Part shown: in pieces, positions 1-10,170 of the stretch
How positions within the stretch are numbered: the first letter of the stretch is position 1
How the letters are laid out: every line of letters begins with the position of its first letter
NCBI RefSeq assembly: GCF_030445035.2
Contig: NC_080675.1
Span: 68,464,544-68,528,543, forward strand
Direction: 5' to 3'
DNA: 64,000 nucleotides
Source: Dasypus novemcinctus
Taxonomy: Eukaryota > Chordata > Mammalia > Cingulata > Dasypodidae
Program-made: the position numbers and the translations under genes
Notes under the pieces: model-generated
Told to the model about the DNA's origin: nothing
Databases searched by the model: none
Seen by the model: only the letters and a program-made list of their open reading frames with translations

Positions 1-849
1 CTGCCGGCTTCCGGGGAGGAAGGAGATGGCTGGGAAACATTTTCTCTGTGCAGTGTTAAGTGCTCCTCATGGACACTGCTGCCAGAGGGATGATGAAAAC
101 CTGGCAAATTATTGTTCATCTCAAGCAGCTCCTAATGTGCTTTCCTGCCGAGGGGAAGTCAAAATGGAAAGGGACGCTGCAGTAGGCAGGTGCTGATGGC
201 TTTGTCCCTTTGGTCAGTCCCCAGGTATTGGGTCTTGCTTTTGTGGACATGGTGTCCATGCGGGCAGCACAACCCACCCTCTTAGGACAGCTGCTCACAA
301 ACCAGCAGAGGCAGCAGGCAGGAACGTTACGCTATAAAATATTTAGAGAAAGCTGTGAATTTAGTTTTCTTTTGATTAGTTCTCCAGATCTATACTTCAG
401 TAGCTTTGCTGAAGGGCCAGAATCAAACCAGAGATACCCCCAGAGCCCATTTAAGTACTTTGCCGTGTTTACTTAATATTTTAAAGATAAAAAAGCACTT
501 TGGAACACTGAGCACTCCAAAAGAACAAAACCTGTTTATGGACCCTGAGGGCATTTCACCTTTAAGACAGCAAAGCCATCAGGAAACTGAAGAATTCTTT
601 CATTTTTTGTAGTATCAGATAAATTATGAGATGAATCAGGTGTCTTTTAACTCTTTCTGCACTGCCTTTGGGCGTGTGAGGCAAAATTTTTGGAGAAAAT
701 ACTTTATTATGATGCCTTTTTCTTTTGAATGTGTTAACAAAAGGAGATAACCAAATGTGTTTTGCCATGATACATGTATATATCCTGTTGATTTATTTCT
801 CTGGAGAACCTTGACAAATATATTAGTACTGGCTCTGGTATTAGTGGTT
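1..849. other. No gene recognised
   Basis: Unique-looking sequence of mixed composition. Frames up to 88 codons occur on both strands but have no family resemblance, no repeat signature and no neighbouring exon signals. Confidence 0.6.
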
Positions 850-1048
850 TGTAACCTCAGGAAATCTTGCTCTGCCAATTACTACCTGTTGCAAGTTGCT
901 TCACCTCACTAGATTCTCTGTTTCTCATCTGTAAAATATGGAGAATTCAGAATACCTATCACACAGGGCTGCTGTGAGGATTAAGACAGTGCAGATTAAG
1001 TACCTAGAAAGCTCTGCTCAATACAAGTGCTCAGTAAATGTTAGATGG
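850..1048 (+). mobile_element. MIR SINE
   Basis: TTCTCATCTGTAAAATATGG, GGCTGCTGTGAGGATTAAGA and GTGCTCAGTAAATGTTAG follow the MIR core and 3' end in order. A second eroded MIR-like stretch (CTTTATTTGTAAAATGGC) follows at about 1085-1190. Confidence 0.75.
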
Positions 1049-1350
1049 TACTAGGTCAGAAACGAAATCAATTAGCTTTATTTTAACCTCAATTTCTTTA
1101 TTTGTAAAATGGCAAAAACAATTTACATTGCATAAGGTTATTATAATATTTAAATAAATACTACATGTGTGAGCACTTTCTGTATTATATACCATATAAA
1201 TGTAAGGAATAATTATAATCAAAATGATGGATTTGACAGCTGGCAAAGGAGGATAAGCAAGAAGAAAAGGAAAAAAAAATAGAGAAGAGAGTAGGAAAGT
1301 TGGGAGTAAACCTATGGAATTGCTTGCACATTATTAGAAGTGGAAGAACA

Positions 1351-1437
1351 GGGGAGTAGGAATAGCTCAGAGTTTGAGCATCTCCTTCTCATATGAGGTC
1401 CCAGGTTCAACTCCTGGTAACACCTGAAAAATAAAAT
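1351..1437 (+). mobile_element. Very short tRNA-like SINE (about 87 bp)
   Basis: An A box region (AATAGCTCAGAGTTTGAGC) and a B box (GGTTCAACTCC) form a tRNA-sized unit followed only by a short A-rich end. TSDs GAAGTGGAAGAACA (1337-1350) and GAAGTAGAAGAACA (1438-1451). The unit has no tRNA-unrelated body, unlike DAS copies elsewhere. Confidence 0.8.
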
Positions 1438-1451
1438 GAAGTAGAAGAACA

Positions 1452-4400
1452 AATTAAAACTGCCAAACAAACCAAATCAAACTAAAACCAAATCCAAAAT
1501 CAAAGGCAAACTAAACTGTATAAACCAACAGAATTAACAGTATCCAGCCAAATCACTGTAGTTGCTCTTCCCCATTTTAAGAAAACACTGATTACAATTT
1601 TCTTTTCAGAAGAACTTTCTGGCCTGTGCTTCTGATTCTGAGACAATTATGAAATGAATGTTTTGAATTCAGAGTGAGCCCAGATACTGGAGGACATACG
1701 CTTAAGGTTCTCCTCTTTCCTTTCTCTCTTTTCAGGAAATGCCACCCCTCAAACTAGCACTCAGAGTACTTCTCTCAGCCCCACGAGGAGTTTAGAGGCG
1801 GCTCTCCATCCTTAACTTCCTACTTTCTTACTGTGCCAGAACACAAACATTTAGACTTTTCATTTTAAGAATTTTTCTGCTGAGGTAATAAATAGGGGAT
1901 ATTCAAAAGTAACAGAGAGGAAAACATCACAAAATTTGTAAAATTTTTAGTAGTTGCTAGTCCTTAAACCATCCACTATTTCTATTATATTATAAAGTAG
2001 GAATGGAATTAAAGAATGGAATCTGAGCCAGGATCACTAAAGTCTTCCCTTTAAGAAAAAAAGAAAAAGTGAATATGTCCACATATCTAACTTAGTATAT
2101 ATAGGATCTTGCATATATGTATACATATATGTGGCTCTTTCCCCCACCCTATCATGGCTAGTCAGATGCTTCCTTGGTTGGTTTGTCATGTAAGAATTTT
2201 TTATTTCCTTTGGTCATGCACACAAATCTGTAAAGAAACTCCAAAGATTGCAAATAGAGAAGTTCCTGTGAGCTAGTGTGGAGTGAACTATCAGGAAGGT
2301 GGAGGTAGCTTTTCAGGATCAATAAGGACTGAATGACTAATTAATCACTATAAATTAACCCAGGCTTACAGGCTAGAATTCAAATAAATCAAGCTGATGA
2401 AAGTTAGAAATTTAATAACATATGAAATATGGTCTGCAATGGTGGTTTGTATAGTATTTATTCAGGTTTCTGACTTTCATTGCTATAAGATATCAGAGCT
2501 TGCAGGACTGGGTAAGAGGGTTTTGGACCTATTTGAAATTTTGTGGAGTGGAAGTTTTTGGATTGTTTTGTAATGGCCTCTACTATGACATTCTTTCTTG
2601 AATATAATGATATTTGCATTATATCTTGACTATAATGATGATATTTCTCCTTATATCTGTGGATGCTGGTGCACCTGACATTAAGTCAGTTTTCTCAATG
2701 CCCATCCTAGTATATGGATTGTCATTCTACAAATGCTGGGAGCTCCCTTAAAAACCATCTGTCTTTCAAAATGGCGGGAGACTCTGGGGGATTGACTGAC
2801 CAAAGCACGAGGACTAAAGCAGATATTTGATCCTGAAATTAAGAGACAAATATGAAGGATGATTTTGCTTTTTATTAATCTTTGAATCATGTTCCCTGCA
2901 TTCCCAGGACAGCCAAACACAACACTAATAGGATATGGCATCTTATATAAGTTGGGATGTAGGGGATGAGTCTACAGACTTGAGAATAGAGCCAGGAAAA
3001 TAGGATTGGAACTGGGGAGGGGAGAGCAGAGATATTGCACCTTTGTTTTCCTCTTTGTTTCGTTAGCAAGTTGTCAATGGAAGCTTTCAAGACACATCAT
3101 TTTGAAAAAGAATGAATTAGACAAAAAGATGTAGTGTTGATATAAATTAAAAGCTTTTTCTACACATTGCAAGTCTCTTTCTTTCTCCTACAAGGAGAAT
3201 TATAGATTATTTTTTTAAACCAAAACCTGAAGTTTGGCATTTGTGTCTCCCAATTCCCAAATCATTTATTATAACTTTTCTTTTTTGAGGTGTTATAATA
3301 ATGCTGTGAAGAATAGTGATAATGCAGATGCTCTCTAAGCCTCTGGGGACTGGGCAGAGTTTGGAGTGATTTAGGGGCAACCAGACAATGCTTCATTACC
3401 CAGGAAACTGACCCTTCTCCCATCTGCTGTAAATGAGATCTGAAAACTTTCTCCATCCTATTATCTTGTCAATTCCTAGCATCAGTTTCTAACAAGAGAG
3501 TTGAAATGCAATATAGCTTTGGCTGGGGAAAAAAGTAGTTAGGATTTAGCAGACTGTAACTTAACTGCAAATCCAAATGGGTAATATTTGGCTTGTAATA
3601 TGTTTTTCTTCATGCAGATTGCAATGTTTACATCTTGTAATGAAGTCTGTGTTTCTTTGTATCAGTGGTTCTCAAATGGAAACATTGGAAAATAACAAGA
3701 TTGACCTAAAAGGGTTATCTACTGCACATATAATTATGAATATTGACCCTTTCCAGAGTGAAGGTTGAATATTTTCTTTCATGACAATTTTCTCACTTGC
3801 ATTCGTTCTCTATTCTGTGCTGTTTTAAAACTTGCGCTATCAGACTCTTGCTTCTCCCAGTCACAAAATCCATTCATGCATTCAAAGAAGTCAGTTTTTT
3901 TTCTTTTTTCTTTTTTTTGGGAGCGGGGGGCGGGGGACAGGACTGGAGGAATCAGTTAGTTCTGGTTAGAAAGAAAGAGAAAAAAGATTGTGTGTATACT
4001 TCTCATATAACAGACTGATTTGTTTTGGCTTTTGGATGCAAAGAATCAGCTTAAATAGAACTGGATCTACTATAGGGTTACATATGAATTAGACCTTGGA
4101 TCAGAAGGCTGGGAGGAACTGAGAAAGCTCAGGTTCCAGTTCCATTCTCCATCTTTCTCAGGAGCTGGTTTGTAGTAAACCCTCTAGATGGGTCATGAGC
4201 TTTCCAGTTTGACAGAATTTTCATTAGGCCAATTACCTTCATTTATGATTCCTGCTTTGCCCTGTAGGGTTTGCCTATGGGCTGGGCCTTAAGAAACCTC
4301 AACAGCTAATTGCCAGAGAGAGAGAGGAGAGGGAAATTTGACAAGGAAGTTGAGAAGAAGAGCCACAGAAATAGGAGAACAACTTGGAATTGATGGAAGA

Positions 4401-4604
4401 GAGTGTTTTCAGAGGAGGAGCATGGTCATCTGTTTCTAATATGGCCAGAGGAAGAAAAAAGGTGAGAATGGAGATAAACCCATTGGGTTTAGAGACTTGG
4501 ACGTCAATGGCGATTTTAGCTATTTCTGTGAAAACTTGGGGCCAGCAGCTAGGTAGGAGTAAGTTTAGGAGTGAGGAAATAGAGACAGTAATGTTCAATA
4601 AAAT
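1452..4604. other. Unrecognised stretch, no gene
   Basis: AT-rich, with a T-rich/G-rich patch at 3890-3935 and purine-rich sequence at 4310-4480. A CAGTGGTTCTCAAATGG motif near 3665 looks like the end of a lost hAT element. The 99-codon frames at 4299-4683 overlap each other antisense and show no known domain. Confidence 0.55.
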
Positions 4605-4617
4605 AAAATGGCCTCAT

Positions 4618-6851
4618 GCAAAGGGTTTGATGTTGGGTATATGGAAGGCCCTATATTGTATATGTGATTTTGCTGTGATCTAAAACTTTTTAGAAGACAA
4701 AATTAAAAATGAAAAATAAAGGATGTAGACACTGAGGAAGGAATGGAAGAGATTGCCTTGCCACTGTACATACAGGGCAACAGCTATTACTGTGATGATA
4801 AGTAAAATGTAAAAAACAAAGTTTTATGATATTTTTTATTTTTTAAAACCCCAATTTATTTTTTACTTTATTTTAGTCTTTATGAATTATTATGTGTTCT
4901 ACTTCTAATCTTTAAACCTATCAATACTATTTTATTTTCCTACTAATTGAATTTGGCAATATATTAGGCTTCATTTTTGAAGAAGTTTTGGATTACAGAG
5001 GGGTTCAACTATGGCAGTGGAGGAGCACTGATGTGGGGTGTCATAGATGGGGGATGCATAGGAATTCTCCAGGGCATGCATATGTGGTATATAGATATAT
5101 TTGGATGTTCATTTGGTATTGTTATAGTGGATAGAGTTACACATAGCAACTGAGCGAGTGCTGAGTTCCCAACCTGGGAAGATCTGTCGCATTCTCCAAT
5201 GGAACAGCAACAATCCCCCAAGTGCAAGGACAAAGATCAGTGAAGAAGATGGTCCAATGATGTGCCCTTGATATTGATGACTATGCTTATGAGCCTTTGT
5301 GCTTGAAATTTCAGCTAGGCCTAGAGTTACCTCCTGAGCCTCCATGTTGCTCAAATGTGGTCACTCTCTAAGTCAAACTCAGCATGTAAATGCATTACCT
5401 TCCCCCCCAGCATGGGACGTGACTCTTGGGGATGAGCGTCCCTGGTGCCGAGGGATTACTACCATCACCAGCTGGTGATACAACTAGAAAAAGACTTGAA
5501 TAAAAAGCAGAAATGATAAAGACAAATGAGTTTGTATGGCTAAGAAACTTCAAAATGAGTCTGGAGGTCATCAGAGGGGTCATGCTTACGCACGCCTCAG
5601 CAGGATCCCAGAGATAGCCAAAGTAGATACAATCCCAGGTACTGGTGCTCCTGAGGGCTATGGAGACACACAGGTTCTATGGTCATGACAGATGGCTCTG
5701 GAGCTCATTGCCTTGCCAGTGGACCCTACTTTGGAATTTGTGCTCCTGACTGTGATGGAGTTGGACTCAGATGTGACCTCTCTACACATGCATCTTCTGT
5801 CACTTTTACTGAACCTGTGATTGATGCTGGGGTTTATATATGCTCAGAAGACTTGAATCTCTGGACTGTCCATGTGCCAGCTGGGTCCTGAGCATTAGCA
5901 GAGTTGGAAAACCTACTCTCTGGGTCATTGGACTTACCCAGGTCAGTTGACGGGAAGGTGAGAATGGTCAACCACCACACCAGGGAACTGAGAGTGTCTA
6001 CAAAGGCAGGCAGGAGAATTGCATCCATAAATAATATGGGATCTAATTCCCCCTCTTGATTTAGAGGTGGAGTGGACATCGCCATCTCAGGGTCCACAGG
6101 ATGGAGGAATATAGTGTCTATTGGAGTGGACTTGCTGGTATTCTACTATAGAACTGTTGTGACTCTAGCAATGGAAGAAATTATATTATCAATATGGAGA
6201 TAGTGGACATGGGAATTGCTGAGGGCAGGGAGAGGAAGGAAAAGGTGTGACATGGGGCATTTTCAGGACTTGAGTTGTCCTGAATGATATTGCAGGGACA
6301 GGTGCAGGACATTGTAAATCCTGCCATAACCCACTGGATGGACTGAGGGAGAATGTGAACTACAATGTAAACTATGGTCCACGTGGTGTGGCAGTGCTCC
6401 AGGGTATATTCACCAAATGCAATGAATATGCCTTACTGATGAAAGGAGATGTTGATGTAAGAGGAGGGTGTGGGGGATGGGGAGTGGGGTATATGGGAAC
6501 CTCTTATGTTATGTTATTTATTTATTTACTTATGACCCTCCCCCTTATGGCTTGCTTGCTGTTTGTTCTCTGTGTCCCTTCTCTGTGCATTCTTCTGTGT
6601 TTTTGCTTGTCTCCCTTTTTGTTGTGTCACCTCTCTGCAGTGCTAGTGGGCCAGTGGCACTCCGTGGCACTTGCAGGCCAGGCGGCACTCCATGGTGCTT
6701 GCGGGTAAGCCTTGCCTTCACAAGGAGGCCCTGGGACGTGAACCCAGGGTGGGAGCCCAACTGATTGAGCCACAGCCCCTTCCCTTCTTATGTTTTTTAA
6801 TGTAACATTTTGTGTGATCTATTTATCATTTTTTAAAAAAAGTCAATTAAA
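4618..6851 (+). mobile_element. L1-lineage retroposon with a long non-coding 3' region, carrying a DAS-SINE
   Basis: The perfect 13-bp repeat AAAATGGCCTCAT at 4605-4617 and 6852-6864 brackets the element, which ends in an A-rich tail. Subtracting the SINE (6511-6784) leaves about 1.95 kb without any ORF2-like frame. The first 350 bp resemble an L1 3' UTR (TTTAAACCTATCAATACT, GGCAATATATTAGGCTTCAT). The rest (4985-6500) is a repeat found twice more here: antisense at about 53083-54450 and 5'-truncated at 47147-47838. The A tail and TSD show non-LTR retroposition. I infer the 3' end of a xenarthran L1 or HAL1-type element; the exact subfamily is not certain. Frames of 70-117 codons inside are not conserved genes. 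Confidence 0.72.
6511..6784 (-). mobile_element. DAS-type SINE, older variant, in L1 copy
   Basis: Antisense SINE: T-rich left end, then the tRNA-like head at the right (GGACGTGAACCCAGG as the inverted B box; TTGAGCCACAGCCCC as the inverted A box region). TSDs CTCTTATGTT (6501-6510) and TTCTTATGTT (6785-6794). Its body differs from the main DAS type, with short repeats of GTGGCACTCCGTGGCACTTG kind. Confidence 0.82.
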
Positions 6852-6885
6852 AAAATGGCCTCATACTTTGAGTTTTGCCCAGACA

Positions 6886-7245
6886 AGACCCCTTTCTGAG
6901 GACTTATGCAGCAGACAAAAACAATTGACCCGCAAGGGTTTTTCAAGGAAGCAGAACACATCTGATAAGCTATATCTGATCTTAAAAACTAATTTCAGTC
7001 TAGTTGAAATAGCTTGTCAGAATGGACAAGCATGCCATACTAATCAATGCTGCTCACTTTGTAAACACCCCCTCCCCCCAATGTAGACTGTAAGCATAAT
7101 GTCAGCCAATCAGAACAGTTCCACTCTTGCTCCTTTTCCACTCCCTCCATTAAGTTCCCTTCTACTTTCTGGTTGGGATGCCTGATGTATGAATTTCTCA
7201 ATAAAGCAGTGAGATCCTAAATTGCATGAAAAGTTTTTCTTTTAT
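6886..7245 (+). mobile_element. LTR-like fossil, family unknown
   Basis: A CCAAT-type site (GTCAGCCAATCAGAAC near 7102) lies about 100 bp before an AATAAA near 7200, the usual order of U3 and R in retroviral LTRs. No flanking duplication was resolved and no coding frame is present. Named as an LTR by architecture only. Confidence 0.4.
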
Positions 7246-7706
7246 CAGTGAGTATAGAGTTCTTTAAAAAGAAGTTTGGGTACAAATGGAGGAAAAAGAT
7301 AAAGTGCTACCTGAAATAGGAGGGGTTGAGGGATTTTTGTTTGTTTTCTCATGTGGGAGATACTTACACATGCTAAAGTGTTAATAAAGAGGAGAGAGTG
7401 GGACATCTGGCTTCAGAGCTATGACCTTTGTGTTGGGCACCATGAGGGAGCAAATTCAACATGGGTGATATTGAGAAGAACACGATTTTTGTTCAGAAGT
7501 GTGCCCAGTGTCACACCATTGAAAAGGAGGCAAGTACCAGACTGGGCCAAATCTGCATAATCTGTTTGGGTGGAAGACATTTCAGGTGCCTGGATTCTTT
7601 TACACAGATGCAAATGAGAACAAAGGTATCACTTAGGGAGAGGAGATACTGATGGAGTATTTGAAGAATCCCAAGAGGTACATTCCTGGAACAAAAATGA
7701 TCTTTG

Positions 7707-8278
7707 GTGGAGTGGGTGTAGCTCAGTGGTTTTGTTGTAGAGAAGTCGGGTGTACGCGGTATCGAAGGCCAGGACACGAGAACTCTGAGAAGGAAGTTGA
7801 TTTATTTGGACTGGCTGGACTCGGTGGACTCCTGTCCTAATAAAAACCGAGCCCCAAATAGAATTTTTCGGTTCCTTTTATACAGAGGAAATAAGAGTAG
7901 GGAGACAAACGGTGTTTGTATGCAAAAAGCCTTTTTGTTAGTTTCTTCAAGTGTTTTATCTGAGTATTAGATAGGTTATTTCCTCCAGGTCAGCTTGATT
8001 TAACACATATTCCCCACATTCCAAGCCACCTTGGATTTAGCATATCCTCCACATTTCCTCTGGATGCAACCTTGAATATACATTCAGTCTTACATCCTTT
8101 CTGAACATTCAAAGACTGTAGGGTCTATATTACTTAGTTAGATTTCTAGAGACTAGGTACACTTGGAAACAATTTTGAATTTATGCACAGGCCATATTAG
8201 TTTGAGTGTCTGCTTTCCATGCACGGAGTCTCAGGTTCAATCTGTGGTACCTCCTGAAAAACAAACAACAACAAAAAG
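7707..8278 (+). mobile_element. tRNA-derived SINE split by a later insertion
   Basis: The two halves, 7707-7732 and 8200-8278, together make one tRNA-like SINE. An A box (GTAGCTCAGTGG) lies in the first half and a B box (GGTTCAATC) in the second, followed by an A-rich end of CAA repeats. The TSD GATCTTTG occurs at 7699-7706 and 8279-8286, inside the CYCS pseudogene coding part. The head resembles tRNA-Ala, as in the other short SINEs of this window. It must be younger than the CYCS copy and older than the segment inside it. Confidence 0.75.
7733..8199. mobile_element. Unidentified insertion inside the tRNA-SINE, possibly a solo LTR
   Basis: About 467 bp separate the two SINE halves, with the 4-bp repeat GTTT on both sides (7729-7732 and 8200-8203). 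The segment has an AATAAAA-type signal in its first quarter and no coding frame. Length, lack of an A tail and a short flanking repeat are compatible with a solo LTR fossil, but I do not recognise the family and the ends are not a clear TG...CA pair. A DNA transposon or unknown retroposon is possible. Confidence 0.35.
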
Positions 8279-8406
8279 ATCTTTGCTGGCATTAAGAAGA
8301 AGGGAGAAAGGGCAGATTTGTTAGCTTATCTTTAAAAAGCTACTAATGAATAATAGTTGGCCACTGTGTTATTTATTATAAAACAGAAATGTATTGTGAC
8401 TTTTTT

Positions 8407-8491
8407 GGTATTTATTTTATTTATTTAATATATATTTTTCATTAGAGAAGTTGTGAGTTTACAAAACAATCATATATAATCTTCAGAATCA
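8407..8491 (-). mobile_element. Short L1 3'-end scrap in the CYCS pseudogene 3' UTR
   Basis: An 85-bp insert with T-rich left side interrupts the CYCS 3' UTR. The repeat TGTGACTTTTTT at 8395-8406 recurs as TGTGACTTCTTTT at 8492-8504, the expected TSD. The inner sequence (AGAAGTTGTGAGTTTACAAA) resembles the 3' end of L1 copies I associate with xenarthrans, in antisense. Family name tentative. Confidence 0.55.
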
Positions 8492-9074
8492 TGTGACTTC
8501 TTTTACATGTACCATATTTAAATTGATCTCATAAATCATGAATTATTGAAAGGATATTTTTGTTGGACAGTCCTTAGTTAAATAAGATTTGCTTATAGTT
8601 AAATGAATATGATCAAGTTTTTTGAATTTTGTAAGTAATTCTGGTTCAGCAAGAGCTATCAATATATCTCCCTCTAAAGATATAATTGAATTTGAGGCAA
8701 GGTTGAATTACTAATGTTCAAACTTTTCACAAAGATGGTGAATGTCAACTCACAACCTATAGAAGATTGATTTAATATTTAAATTTCTAAAGCTGTTTTT
8801 GTGAATATATTTAAATACTAGAGCTATCTCTTCACTGTCTTCATAGAACAGAGCAAGACTCACCTGTGCTTCAATTAGTGTTCATCAGTCTGTTTAAAGG
8901 CAGGTACTGAAAATAAAGTAGCTATGTCCACTTTATCTTTTTGGCCTTAACTTTGTCAATCTAATGAAAACTCCCTATATCTGAAATGCTGCCTTGGAAT
9001 TAATGTAAGGTATTTTGGTGTTGTTTGTGTGTAATACAAAATAAAGAATGCTGGACACTTAAAAAAGTGTCAAT

Positions 9075-9634
9075 GAGGAGGATCAAAAGTTGAGAGGGAG
9101 CATTTGGACATTGTGTGCCTTTTCCAGAAGTTCTTGGCTGCTGTAGTGCAGGTATAGAGAAACGGACGTGGGGTCCACTTAAGGTTGGAATTGTCAGTTA
9201 CATATAATGGAAAGACAAAGGGATGAAGGTATATTTGAAGGAGTGCTGCTGAAATGAAGGAGTACTGCTGAAATGAAGCACTGCAGACTCCAAGAAGTAA
9301 AGAAAAGGGACTGATGGTTTGGGAGGAAGTAAAAGGGTCTAAGAACCAGAGGTTCCCTTTGAGTCCATTTGCAGTCATAGCAGGTGAACATGCACCCCCT
9401 GGAAAAGGAGGAGGTTGTTATCAGAGATGGAGGTGTTTGAATTGATTTTAGAATTTGTGCAATTTCCTGTGATGTTAAGATCCAGGGTGTGAATGTGGGA
9501 GGGATTGTTTCTGCCACATATTCATAAATTTGGTAAAACAAACAAATTATCTGTGGTTGATATAATTTAAAGCTTTCCCTATCTATTTTCTTTATGCCCA
9601 TGTTTTGGCTACATCTTTCTTGGGCTCTGTGGTC
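9075..9634. other. No gene recognised
   Basis: Follows the CYCS pseudogene. A 135-codon antisense frame (9194-9601) has no recognisable family, low complexity hydrophobic content and spans the short tandem duplication; I treat it as chance. Confidence 0.55.
9230..9280. repeat. Two-copy short tandem duplication
   Basis: AAGGAGTGCTGCTGAAATG is followed at once by AAGGAGTACTGCTGAAATG. Local duplication in otherwise unrecognised sequence. Confidence 0.8.
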
Positions 9635-9765
9635 TGAGGTAGTAGTTTACAAACCTGGTTGTTCATCAGAATTATTTAAACAAAAATACATTTCTCATAC
9701 CTCAGCCCAGTACAATCTGATTCAGTAAGTCTGTGTTTGGGTCTAGAAATCTGTATATTTTATTA
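9635..9765 (+). mobile_element. MER5-type hAT DNA transposon fossil
   Basis: Left part TAGTTTACAAACCTGGTTGT with ATCAGAATTATTTAAAC, then CTCAGCCCAGTACAATCTGA and TTCAGTAAGTCTGTGTTTGG. Resembles the small non-autonomous hAT-Charlie element MER5A. No transposase. Confidence 0.55.
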
Positions 9766-9959
9766 CCAGGTATGGAATCATGAGGCTATAGTGGCTAATT
9801 ATTTACACAGTGGAATGAAGGACTTATGTAAATGTAGAGTGTATTCACAGTCAATTTACTCACAATTACAGGGAAATTTGATCTATAGATCATCTGTAGT
9901 AAGCCTCTTAACCATATCTCCAATCTCGGGTTAAACTTCATCTCTAAAATAGGAACAGC

Positions 9960-10170
9960 TAATATTTATGAGAACTTGCTTTATGCCCACATTTTGCAAA
10001 GTGATCTAGTTTAATATCCACCTACTTGGGTGCAAATAAAGAAAAGGAAGTTATCTTATCAAGCTTAGAAATCTAGAAATCACCTAAGATGGCAAAAGCA
10101 GGAAGTGACTGAGCTGAACTCAAACCAGATATGTGTGTCTTCAAAGATTATGCTCTTAACCGCCATTGTA
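9960..10170 (-). mobile_element. MIR SINE, antisense
   Basis: TATTTATGAGAACTTGCTTT at the left and GAACTCAAACCAGATATG then TGCTCTTAACCGCC at the right match inverted MIR ends. Confidence 0.65.

Larger units (their letters stand above)
7386..9063 (+). pseudogene. CYCS: Cytochrome c (CYCS) processed pseudogene, interrupted by later insertions
   Basis: The copy starts MGDIEKN at 7461 and keeps the haem-attachment motif CAQCH, then drifts out of frame. The C-terminal part reappears ([17 protein letters not shown] near 7655-7706) and, after an insertion, finishes as the equivalent of [22 protein letters not shown] with a stop at 8351-8353. The 3' UTR is recognisable as somatic CYCS mRNA (TTGGCCACTGTGTTATTTAT just after the stop) and runs to a polyadenylation signal near 9040 and a short A run. 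Imperfect TSDs, AAAGTGTTAAT at 7375-7385 and AAAGTGTCAAT at 9064-9074, bracket the copy. Besides small indels it carries a tRNA-SINE inside the coding part (7707-8278) and an L1 scrap in the 3' UTR (8407-8491). It cannot make cytochrome c. Confidence 0.93.

Noticed and set aside
5395-5470. Possible tRNA or snRNA in the GC-rich patch of the L1 3' region
   Set aside because: The patch recurs in the antisense copy near 54180-54250 as ordinary repeat sequence and forms no tRNA-like box pair.
9194-9601. 135-codon antisense frame
   Set aside because: No domain, hydrophobic/serine-rich random character, includes a local duplication, no splice or promoter context.
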